DNA from: Christensenellaceae bacterium
Lineage (GTDB): Bacteria; Bacillota; Clostridia; Christensenellales; Borkfalkiaceae
DNA length: 29,405 bases
Reading direction: 5' to 3'
NCBI GenBank assembly: GCA_948890655.1
Contig: CAQTYU010000010.1
Location: forward strand, 1 to 29,405
Shown here: positions 4,926 through 11,622 of the stretch, one piece after another
Numbering within the stretch: position 1 is the first letter of the stretch
How the letters are laid out: each line of letters begins with the position of its first letter
Made by a program: the position numbers and the translations under genes
The notes under the pieces: model-generated
The model's input: only the letters and a program-made list of their open reading frames with translations
What the model was told of the DNA's origin: nothing
Database searches by the model: none

Positions 4926-7448
4926 TTAAGGGTTTGTCTTTTCCGAGCGGAAAACAAGTTCGCCGTCCTTCACTTCCACCGTTACCGTCTCACCCGGCAA
5001 AACGTGGTTTGCAAGAATTTCGTCCGAAAGTCTGTCTTCTACGCGCTTTTGCACCACGCGCTTTAAGGGGCGCGCGCCGTACATATCGTTATAGCCCTCG
5101 TCCAGAAGCATATTCATTGCCTCGTCCGAAATTTTTAAAGAAACGTTGCGCAGTTTAAGCCTTGCCGAAAGCGAATCGATTATTTTATAACAGATTTTGC
5201 CCGCCTCTTCCTTCGTTAGCTTACGGAAGACGATTATGTCATCAAGCCTGTTCAAAAATTCGGGTTTGAATTGCTCCTTCAACGCGTCGTTTATCGACTC
5301 TTTCATATTGTCGTAACCGTCCGAATGTTCGTCGCCGGAAGTAAACCCGAAGTTCGACATCTTTTTAATTTTAGACGCGCCAACGTTCGAAGTCATAATT
5401 ATTATGGTATTTTTAAAGTTAATTACCCTGCCTTTGCTGTCCGTAAGTCTGCCGTCGTCAAGGATTTGAAGCAAAACGTTGAAAACGTCGGGATGCGCCT
5501 TTTCCACTTCGTCGAACAGCACCACGGAATAGGGCTTTCTTCTCACCCTTTCGGTTAACTGTCCTCCCGCGTTGTCGTCGTAACCAACGTATCCCGGGGG
5601 CGCGCCGATAAGTTTGGAAACGTTGTGCTTTTCCATAAACTCGGACATATCTATTCTTATCATAAGTTTTTCGTCGCCGAACATAGTTTCGGCAAGCGCT
5701 TTTGCAAGGTCGGTTTTACCTACGCCCGTAGGTCCGACGAAAATGAACGAGCCTATCGGCTTATCCGGTTCGTTTAAGCCTGCGCGGGCGCGGCGGATTG
5801 CACGCGCCACGGCGGAAACCGCTTCGTCCTGACCGATTATGCGTTTGTGCAGGTTCTCTTCCAGATGCAAAAGCTTTTCGCTCTCCTGCTCGGTGAGTTT
5901 AACAACAGGCACGCCCGTCCAGCCGCTCACGATTTCGGCAATGTCGTTCCCGCCGATTTCGGGCGAAGTCGTCAGCTTTTCACCCTTCCAGTCCGTAGTC
6001 AGTTTTTTGATTTTTTCCTGAACTTCTGCTATTTCGTCTACAAGTTTTTGCGCCTGGGTATAATTTTCACCCTTCGCCGCCTTGTTCTTTTCAATGTTCA
6101 GACGCTTTAATTTCTCTTCAAGCTCCTTCAATTCGTCGGGACTGTTCATTGCATTCAAACGCGAACGCGACGCCGCCTCGTCGATTAAATCTATGGCCTT
6201 GTCCGGTAAAAACCTGTCGGTTATATATCTGTCCGAAAGGGTCGCGGCGGCAATTATCGCCTCGTCGGTAATCACCACTTTGTGGTGCGCCTCGTATTTA
6301 TCGCGCAGTCCTCTCAAAATTTCAATCGTGTCTTCAACCGTCGGTTCGTCCACCTGCACGGGCGTAAAGCGGCGCTCTAAAGCGGCGTCCTTTTCAATGT
6401 ATTTTCTGTATTCTTCCAGCGTCGTCGCGCCTATCGTCTGCAATTCGCCGCGGGCAAGCATTGGTTTCAAAATGTTGGCGGCGTCCATATTGCCGTCCGA
6501 AGTCGCCCCGGCACCCACAATCTGGTGAATTTCATCTATAAACAGAATTACATTGCCGCTGTTTTTTATGGAATTTATTGCATTTTTAAGGCGTTCTTCA
6601 AAGTCGCCCCTGTATTTTGCGCCCGCAACCATTCCCGCCAAATCCAGCGAAAATACAATTTTGTTTTTTAAAAGTTCGGGAACTTCGTTCTTTATTATCG
6701 CCTGCGCAAGCCCCTCAACGACTGCCGACTTGCCCACTCCCGGTTCGCCAATAAGAACAGGATTGTTTTTCGTACGGCGCGAAAGCACCTGAATAATTTT
6801 GTCAATCTCTTTCTTTCTGCCTATAACCGGGTCGATTTTGCCCTCGCGCGCCTTTTGCGTGAGGTCGGTGCCGTAACTCAATACCGACTTGTCCAGCGAG
6901 GGCGAAGAGCGTGTTTCCTTTGATTTAGGCGGCGTTTTCTGCGCGTGCATACCGAACAATTCGGCGAAATTCTTCAACGGCGATTCTTCTTCCTCTTCAT
7001 TGGGAACGCCGCCGTCCACCGCCATTTCCACAAATCCGCGCAAACGGTCCATATTTGCGCCTACTGCCTGCAAGATTCTCAGCGCAAAACAGTCGTTAAA
7101 CGAGAGAATCGACAAAAGCATATGCTCGGTGCCGACAAGCGCGTCGTCGCCGCTCGAAGCAAACGCTATTTCTCTGGCGCGTTCTATCATATGTTTTGTG
7201 CGCGGCGTAAAGCCGGTTATATTCGAATTTTTATCTATAATCCTTTCAAAATAAGCACGGTAAGCCGCCTCGGAGACGCCGCTGGAAATAAGCAGCCTGT
7301 ACGCCGTACATTCGGGGCAGTTAAGCATTGCAAAAACTATATGTTCGCTTCCTATATAGCTTATTCCGTAAATTCCGCAGGCCTGTTCGGCAATGGAAAT
7401 TACCTGTTGCATATTATCGGTACAATTGTTCATAAATTCGTTTTCCAT
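4926..7448 (-). CDS. clpC: ATP-dependent Clp protease ATP-binding subunit ClpC
   Basis: Hexameric Hsp100 unfoldase that feeds substrates, including arginine-phosphorylated proteins marked by McsB, to ClpP. 840 residues. Order: Clp N-domain repeats (about 1-145); a linker with an acidic EEEEE patch and low-complexity stretch (about 150-190); AAA+ D1 with Walker A GEPGVGKS (234-241) and Walker B ILFIDE (301-306); a middle coiled coil/UVR-like segment (about 438-485); D2 with Walker A GPTGVGKT (572-579) and Walker B VVLFDE (642-647); and the C-terminal D2 small domain ending in a GARPLKR motif. Start at ATG 7448 has GGGGG 8 nt upstream; a second in-frame Met follows at residue 6. It lies 40 nt behind mcsB in the mcsA-mcsB-clpC operon. 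Both nucleotide-binding sites appear intact. ClpC rather than ClpB because the middle domain is short, and because of the mcsAB context. Confidence 0.97.
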   Translation of the reverse strand: MENEFMNNCTDNMQQVISIAEQACGIYGISYIGSEHIVFAMLNCPECTAYRLLISSGVSEAAYRAYFERIIDKNSNITGFTPRTKHMIERAREIAFASSGDDALVGTEHMLLSILSFNDCFALRILQAVGANMDRLRGFVEMAVDGGVPNEEEEESPLKNFAELFGMHAQKTPPKSKETRSSPSLDKSVLSYGTDLTQKAREGKIDPVIGRKKEIDKIIQVLSRRTKNNPVLIGEPGVGKSAVVEGLAQAIIKNEVPELLKNKIVFSLDLAGMVAGAKYRGDFEERLKNAINSIKNSGNVILFIDEIHQIVGAGATSDGNMDAANILKPMLARGELQTIGATTLEEYRKYIEKDAALERRFTPVQVDEPTVEDTIEILRGLRDKYEAHHKVVITDEAIIAAATLSDRYITDRFLPDKAIDLIDEAASRSRLNAMNSPDELKELEEKLKRLNIEKNKAAKGENYTQAQKLVDEIAEVQEKIKKLTTDWKGEKLTTSPEIGGNDIAEIVSGWTGVPVVKLTEQESEKLLHLEENLHKRIIGQDEAVSAVARAIRRARAGLNEPDKPIGSFIFVGPTGVGKTDLAKALAETMFGDEKLMIRIDMSEFMEKHNVSKLIGAPPGYVGYDDNAGGQLTERVRRKPYSVVLFDEVEKAHPDVFNVLLQILDDGRLTDSKGRVINFKNTIIIMTSNVGASKIKKMSNFGFTSGDEHSDGYDNMKESINDALKEQFKPEFLNRLDDIIVFRKLTKEEAGKICYKIIDSLSARLKLRNVSLKISDEAMNMLLDEGYNDMYGARPLKRVVQKRVEDRLSDEILANHVLPGETVTVEVKDGELVFRSEKTNP

Positions 7449-7488
7449 ATCGGTTACCCCCTGTATATGTTTGAGTTTTATATGTTTG

Positions 7489-8496
7489 TCACTTGGAAAT
7501 CTTTCTTAAAAATTTGCCCGTATACTGCGCGCGGTATACGTCGCGTTCCAACGGAGTAAGTTTTTTTGCGGCTGCCTCCATTATGTTCGAAGGCCGCATC
7601 TTTACTACAAGTTCGTCTATATTCGCAACGTTTTCGTTCTTAATATATCCCAGCGCCGCGCCCAGTTTTACGTTTGCAGCAAGCCTTATAAGTTCCTCCG
7701 TCGTAAGCTTTGCGCAGTTTAAAAGTATACCGTACGACCGCAGACATTCGTCCTGTATATCCAGTGCCGAAACTCCCGTCGCAAGCCTTTCTCTTTCCGT
7801 TTCCTCCAGCTTGCAGATTTTTAAAACCACCTCTTCCACTCCGCGCAGAATTTCGGTTTCAGTCACCCCAAGCGTCACTTCGTTACTTATCTGATAAGTA
7901 TATCCCTCGGCGGCGCTGCCCTCGCCGTAAATACCGCGCACGGTGAGCCCAAGTCTTGCCACGCTCTTCATTATTCTCGGCATTACGCCGTTTATCGTAA
8001 GCGCGGGCAAAAACATCATAACCGAAGCCCTCAGCCCCGTACCCAGATTTGTTGGGCAGGCGGTTAAATAACCGAGCTGTTCGTCGAAAGCAAACTTCAT
8101 AGTGCCGGATATACAACCGTCCACTTCCGACATTGTTTCGTATGCAAACTGTAAATCCAGCCCTTTTACTATGCACTGCTCGCGGAGGTGGTCCTCCTCG
8201 TTTATCATAACCGAAATACTTTCTTCATGGTTTATCAGCACTGCCGAACGCCGCCTGTTATTCAAAAGCGCCGGACTGATTAAATGATTTTCGATTAAAG
8301 ACTGCGCCTCGTCTTCGGATATCCCGTCCATATAATGGAGCCTGAATTCTTCCAGCCTTGAAAGTCCCGAAGACGCCAGGCGGATTATTTCCTTTGCCTG
8401 CTTGTCGCTTTTTAAATGCGACGGAAACGGATAACCCTCTAAATTCCTTGCAAGACGTATACGCGTGGACATCACCGTACTGCACGTATTATCCAT
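7489..8496 (-). CDS. mcsB: Protein-arginine kinase McsB
   Basis: Phosphagen-kinase-fold enzyme that phosphorylates arginines on proteins and so marks them for ClpC-ClpP. 335 residues. Visible motifs: STRIRLARNLEGYPFP (10-25), the catalytic NEEDHLREQ (99-107), CPTNLGTGLRAS (147-158, with the conserved active-site Cys147), and the nucleotide-binding SNEVTLGVTE. A frame to ATG 8592 exists, but its first 32 residues are unlike the family; GGAGG lies 8 nt before ATG 8496, so that start is used. The N-terminus is some 20 residues shorter than typical Bacillus McsB. The start overlaps the mcsA stop by 8 nt, suggesting translational coupling, which fits McsA being the activator of McsB. Confidence 0.95.
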   Translation of the reverse strand: MDNTCSTVMSTRIRLARNLEGYPFPSHLKSDKQAKEIIRLASSGLSRLEEFRLHYMDGISEDEAQSLIENHLISPALLNNRRRSAVLINHEESISVMINEEDHLREQCIVKGLDLQFAYETMSEVDGCISGTMKFAFDEQLGYLTACPTNLGTGLRASVMMFLPALTINGVMPRIMKSVARLGLTVRGIYGEGSAAEGYTYQISNEVTLGVTETEILRGVEEVVLKICKLEETERERLATGVSALDIQDECLRSYGILLNCAKLTTEELIRLAANVKLGAALGYIKNENVANIDELVVKMRPSNIMEAAAKKLTPLERDVYRAQYTGKFLRKISK

Positions 8497-8971
8497 TGTT
8501 GCCGCCTCCGTAAATAGTTTTAGATATGGCGTATATGCGCCGGTTAAGCTCGTCTGCGTCGTTAAACCGCTTTTCGCGCAGGGCGGTTTCAAGTTGCTCC
8601 TGCAACGCCTTAAGACGGCGGTGAAGTCCGTGTTCGTCGCTGTTGGTTCCGGCTTTGCCTACGTGCTCGGTTTTTCCGTGAATTCTGCCTATTACCGGCA
8701 ACAAGCTGTCCTTAAAAACGTCGTAACAACTTGCGCATCCCAAAAGCCCCGTACGCTCGTAATCCGAAAACGTAGTTCCGCACACAGGGCACCTCTTTGT
8801 ATGCACAAGCGGCTCCCCCGTTATTTCGCCCAGAATGTCGCCTTTGGAATTGAGTTCTCCGAACATCGAAAGATAACAATCCGCGCAAAGATGGCTTTCA
8901 AATTTTTTATCGCCTATTATTACGACTCTGTTATGCGTAGCCGTGTTTTTTTTACAGTGTTGACAAAGCAT
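8489..8971 (-). CDS. mcsA: McsA, zinc-binding activator of McsB
   Basis: Adaptor that binds zinc and stimulates McsB kinase activity. 160 residues with four CxxC pairs (Cys3/6, Cys29/32, Cys61/64, Cys79/82), the usual McsA pattern, then a charged linker and a C-terminal UVR motif (LKALQEQLETALREKRFNDADELNRRI region, about residues 118-145), which in this family contacts partner proteins. First gene of the operon; its ATG at 8971 is weakly preceded by AAGTAAGG (GG about 8 nt upstream). In Bacillus and many Clostridia ctsR precedes mcsA; here the next upstream gene is divergent and unrelated, so ctsR is missing from the locus. Confidence 0.93.
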   Translation of the reverse strand: MLCQHCKKNTATHNRVVIIGDKKFESHLCADCYLSMFGELNSKGDILGEITGEPLVHTKRCPVCGTTFSDYERTGLLGCASCYDVFKDSLLPVIGRIHGKTEHVGKAGTNSDEHGLHRRLKALQEQLETALREKRFNDADELNRRIYAISKTIYGGGNNG

Positions 8972-8989
8972 ATATTTTACCTTACTTTA

Positions 8990-9017
8990 ATTATACTACA
9001 ATTTCGGCGCCGGTAAA
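8990..9017 (-). promoter_or_regulatory. Promoter of the mcsA-mcsB-clpC operon
   Basis: Minus strand TATAAT (8990-8995) with TTTACC (9012-9017) 16 nt upstream. No CtsR heptad repeat (GGTCAAA type) and no CIRCE element is seen between this operon and the divergent gene at 9137. Confidence 0.55.
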
Positions 9018-9060
9018 CAAAAAAAGAGCCTAAGAGGGTTGATTTTTTTGTAATTTTTTA

Positions 9061-9089
9061 TTGTATTAATAAAAAAATAATGTTATAAT
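9061..9089 (+). promoter_or_regulatory. Extended -10 promoter of the scaffold/GGGtGRT operon
   Basis: TATAAT at 9084-9089 preceded by TGT (extended -10, 9081-9083), with TTGTAT (9061-9066) 17 nt upstream. The -35 is weak but the extended -10 is perfect. The leader is about 40 nt, with GGAGG at 9124-9128. Confidence 0.65.
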
Positions 9090-9136
9090 GATTTACGGCA
9101 AAAAAATGTCACGTAAAAATTTTGGAGGAATACGTA

Positions 9137-9862
9137 ATGCAATATTCAAAAGACATTGAAAATATGATTTGCGTTGCCAAGGGCGTTTCGGGTAGATTCG
9201 AACACGGCCCCGCTCCCATTCCCGAAGAAGGGCTCTGGATTCAGGCAAAGGAAATCAAGGACATTAAAGGCTTTACGCACGGCATAGGCTGGTGCGCTCC
9301 CCAGCAGGGCGCCTGCAAACTAAGCCTCAACGTAAAAGACGGTATAATCGAAGAGGCGCTTGTCGAAACTATCGGTTGTTCGGGTATGACGCACTCGGCG
9401 GCAATGGCTTCCGAAATACTCCCCGGAAAAACTATTCTCGAAGCTCTCAACACCGACCTTGTCTGCGACGCAATAAACACGGCAATGCGCGAACTGTTTT
9501 TACAGATAGTTTACGGCAGAACCCAGTCGGCGTTTTCGGAAGACGGACTCACCATCGGCGCGGGACTTGAAGATTTGGGCAAGGGGCTCCGCTCTCAGGT
9601 CGGCACGATGTACGGCACGAAATTAAAGGGCGCAAGATATCTTGAAATGGCCGAAGGCTATGTTATTGCGCTTGCACTTGACAAAAACAACGAAATTTGC
9701 GGTTATAAGTTCGTATCCCTCGGCAAAATGACTGATTTTATAAAGAAAGGGCTTACCCCCAACGAAGCTTACGAAAAAGCTATCGGCACTTACGGAAGAT
9801 ATTCCAAAGAAAACGGCGCGGTTAAGCACATAGACCCCAGAACGGACAAGGAGGTTGACTGA
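9137..9862 (+). CDS. Iron-sulfur cluster assembly scaffold-like protein paired with GGGtGRT protein
   Basis: 241 residues. The N-terminal half carries IscU/NifU-like cysteine motifs: GIGWCAPQQGACKLSL (Cys53, Cys60) and ETIGCSGMTHSAAMASEILPGKT (Cys81), the latter resembling the GCGA-type loop of IscU followed by a helix and the GKT turn; Cys110 is a further candidate ligand. The remainder (about residues 125-241) is not a known scaffold tail. A longer frame from TTG 9122 is discounted because GGAGG (9124-9128) lies 8 nt before ATG 9137. It ends 1 nt before the ATG of the GGGtGRT gene, so the two are certainly co-transcribed. Cluster binding or assembly is inferred from the cysteines; it is not a standard SUF or ISC component, and neither sufB/C/D nor iscS lies nearby. 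Confidence 0.82.
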   Translation: MQYSKDIENMICVAKGVSGRFEHGPAPIPEEGLWIQAKEIKDIKGFTHGIGWCAPQQGACKLSLNVKDGIIEEALVETIGCSGMTHSAAMASEILPGKTILEALNTDLVCDAINTAMRELFLQIVYGRTQSAFSEDGLTIGAGLEDLGKGLRSQVGTMYGTKLKGARYLEMAEGYVIALALDKNNEICGYKFVSLGKMTDFIKKGLTPNEAYEKAIGTYGRYSKENGAVKHIDPRTDKEVD

Positions 9863-9863
9863 G

Positions 9864-10865
9864 ATGGCGCTTTTTGAAAGCTATGAAAGACGCGAAAAGA
9901 AAATTTTAGGCGTTTTAAAAGAATACGGCATTAAGTCGATTGAAGAATGTAAAGAAATTACCCTTAAAAAGGGCGTTGACGTAGACAAAATCGTGCGCGG
10001 CACACAGCCCATCTGTTTCGAAAACGCGGTGTGGGCTTACACTGTAGGCGCGGCTATCGCTATAAAGAGCGGTTGCAAAAAGGCTGCCGACGCGGCAACG
10101 AAAATCGGCGTGGGTCTGCAGAGTTTCTGCATTCCCGGCTCTGTTGCCGAAAACAGAAAAGTAGGTTTAGGTCACGGCAACCTCGGTTCTATGCTTCTTT
10201 CCGAAGAAACCGATTGTTTCTGTTTCCTTGCGGGACACGAATCGTTCGCGGCGGCGGAAGGCGCAATTAAAATTGCTGAAAATGCAAACAAGGTGCGCAA
10301 AAAGCCTTTGAGAGTTATTTTGAACGGACTCGGTAAAGACGCCGCTTATATTATTTCCAGAATTAACGGCTTTACGTATTGCAGAACGCAGTTCGACCCC
10401 TATGCAGAAACAGTTAAGGTTATCGACAGCGTGGCGTTCTCCGACGGACCCAGAGCAAAGGTTAAATGCTATGGCGCCGACAACGTGCCCGAAGGCGTTG
10501 CTATTATGAAGATGGAGCACGTTTCCGTTTCGATTACGGGCAACTCCACCAACCCCACCCGCTTCCAGCACCCCGTTGCGGGCACCTATAAAAAATGGTG
10601 CGTTGAAAACGGCGTTAAATATTTCTCGGTTGCGTCCGGCGGCGGTACGGGCAGAACTCTGCACCCCGACAACATGGCGGCCGGCCCTTCCTCTTACGGT
10701 ATGACTGATACGATGGGCAGAATGCACTCCGACGCGCAGTTCGCAGGCTCTTCCTCCGTTCCCGCACACGTTGAAATGATGGGCTTAATCGGCATGGGCA
10801 ACAACCCCATGGTCGGCGCAACGGTAGCAGTTGCGGTTGCCGTTCAGGAAGCAATGACGAAATAA
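9864..10865 (+). CDS. GGGtGRT protein (conserved, function unknown)
   Basis: 333 residues of a family named for its invariant motif; here SGGGTGRTLHPDNMAAGPSS, with GGGTGRT at residues 259-265. Other conserved-looking stretches are the FCIPGSVAENRKVGLGHGNLGSML region (about residues 90-115), cysteines in DCFCFLAGHESFA, and a Gly/Met-rich C-terminus (HVEMMGLIGMGNNPMVGATVAV). No transmembrane segment or signal peptide; cytoplasmic. Its ATG has GGAGG (9850-9854) 9 nt upstream, inside the end of the preceding gene. The obligatory pairing with a cysteine-rich IscU-like protein suggests a metal- or cluster-dependent function, perhaps as recipient of the cluster. No reaction is known to me for this family. 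Followed by a strong terminator at 10911-10937. Confidence 0.85.
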   Translation: MALFESYERREKKILGVLKEYGIKSIEECKEITLKKGVDVDKIVRGTQPICFENAVWAYTVGAAIAIKSGCKKAADAATKIGVGLQSFCIPGSVAENRKVGLGHGNLGSMLLSEETDCFCFLAGHESFAAAEGAIKIAENANKVRKKPLRVILNGLGKDAAYIISRINGFTYCRTQFDPYAETVKVIDSVAFSDGPRAKVKCYGADNVPEGVAIMKMEHVSVSITGNSTNPTRFQHPVAGTYKKWCVENGVKYFSVASGGGTGRTLHPDNMAAGPSSYGMTDTMGRMHSDAQFAGSSSVPAHVEMMGLIGMGNNPMVGATVAVAVAVQEAMTK

Positions 10866-10910
10866 GATAACACAAAATGTAGTTTTTATGTTCAATTTAA
10901 TACAAAATAT

Positions 10911-10937
10911 AGCGGTCTCGCAAGAGACCGCTTTTTT
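10911..10937 (+). terminator. Intrinsic terminator of the GGGtGRT operon
   Basis: AGCGGTCTC (10911-10919), GCAA tetraloop, GAGACCGCT (10924-10932), then a run of six Ts (10932-10937). Confidence 0.92.
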
Positions 10938-11265
10938 ATACCGATGGTAACCATCGGATTGAAATACAACTAAAATGCAACATCAGTTCAACATTTGCCA
11001 AATTAAAACATTCCAATTTTTTACAGTTTGCAAAAGCAAAATTCCCAAGTTTCTTAATAGAATTAGGCAAACTTACACGTTTTAATTGAAAAGCGTATGT
11101 AAATCCGTTTGAAACTACTTCAGTAACGGAATATGTTTTACCGTCCATTTCAACAAAAGAAGGAATTACCGCTTTTGTCGCCGTTGATTTGTTAGTCATT
11201 CTTACCGCATATTCCGTATAAGCAACGTATTCTTAAATAGCCGGAATATTATTTGCGATTGTCAT
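10936..11265 (-). pseudogene. Leucine-rich repeat (BspA-like) protein remnant with in-frame stop
   Basis: Reading from ATG 11265, the frame gives MTIANNIPAI, a TAA stop (11233-11235), then continues in the same frame as EYVAYTEYAVRMTNKSTATK and a BspA-type leucine-rich repeat: IPSFVEMDGKTYSVTEV, LKRVSLPNSIKKLGNFAF and NCKKLECFNLANVEL. The repeat pattern then breaks off and the frame ends within about 15 unrelated residues. Intact members have a signal peptide and many repeats; this has neither, so it is a decayed fragment, broken by a nonsense codon and truncated at its 3' end. Such proteins are usually secreted adhesins. Base composition is more AT-rich than the flanking operons. The region 10866-11622 otherwise holds only hairpins and the fragment below. 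Confidence 0.65.
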
Positions 11266-11291
11266 TTTATTAATTCGTCTACTAAAATAAT

Positions 11292-11320
11292 AAAAAACAG
11301 TCAACTAAGACTGTTTTTTT
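11292..11320 (-). terminator. Hairpin terminator after the InlB-repeat fragment
   Basis: AAAAACAGTC/GACTGTTTTT (10-bp stem, 11293-11302 with 11309-11318) and a 6-nt loop. T-rich on both exits; it lies directly downstream of the stop at 11324-11326, so it is probably the original terminator of the surface-protein gene. Confidence 0.65.
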
Positions 11321-11323
11321 TGT

Positions 11324-11545
11324 TTAAACTATTTTTTCAAAAATCGCAGACGCTCCTAAATACGATATAATATTTGTTTCGCACCGTTCTGCAGTTGTTA
11401 CACCGTCAGACCACTTCACGAATTCATAGCCGTCATAAGGCACGGCAACTACAGTTAAACCGTCTTTGCCGCTTTCTACCTTCTGCGTCGTTTCCCCGTC
11501 TATATAACCGCCCTCTTTCGCAGAATATATTAACATTCGAGGCAA
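11324..11545 (-). pseudogene. C-terminal fragment of a surface protein with an InlB B-type repeat
   Basis: A 73-codon frame from TTG 11545. It contains the signature of the divergent InlB B-repeat / bacterial-repeat family: AKEGGYIDGETTQKVESGKDGLTVVAVPYDGYEFVKWSDGVTTAER, ending ...ASAIFEKIV. Members use this repeat as a C-terminal cell-surface module in long secreted proteins. Here there is no signal peptide, no convincing ribosome binding site and no N-terminal partner domain, yet the stop is followed 4 nt later by a terminator hairpin, so this looks like the surviving 3' end of a deleted gene. It may have belonged to the same protein as the leucine-rich repeat fragment at 10936-11265, although the terminator between them argues for two genes. 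Confidence 0.6.
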
Positions 11546-11567
11546 TGTTATAATTTAAAATTTACAC

Positions 11568-11596
11568 AAAAAAACAGGGCTTAATTTTAAGCCCTG
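11568..11596 (-). terminator. Terminator at the end of the glucan-degradation operon
   Basis: Perfect 10-bp stem CAGGGCTTAA/TTAAGCCCTG (11575-11584 with 11587-11596), 2-nt nominal loop, followed on the minus strand by seven Ts (11568-11574). 26 nt after the stop of the 601-aa lipoprotein gene. Confidence 0.88.
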
Positions 11597-11622
11597 CCTT
11601 TATATATTATTGTATTATAAAG

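Noticed and set aside
6082..6528. Plus-strand frame of 148 codons inside clpC (and many similar ones in clpC, mcsB, GH3 and the beta-helix gene)
   Set aside because: Antisense shadow of a well-supported gene; Ser/Ala-rich composition arises from the complementary codons.
10167..10769. Minus-strand 200-codon frame opposite the GGGtGRT gene
   Set aside because: Antisense of a conserved gene; no start signals.
10939..10981. CRISPR array at the palindrome-ATTGAAAT segment
   Set aside because: Only one copy is present in the window, no spacers and no cas genes; reported only as a low-interest oddity.
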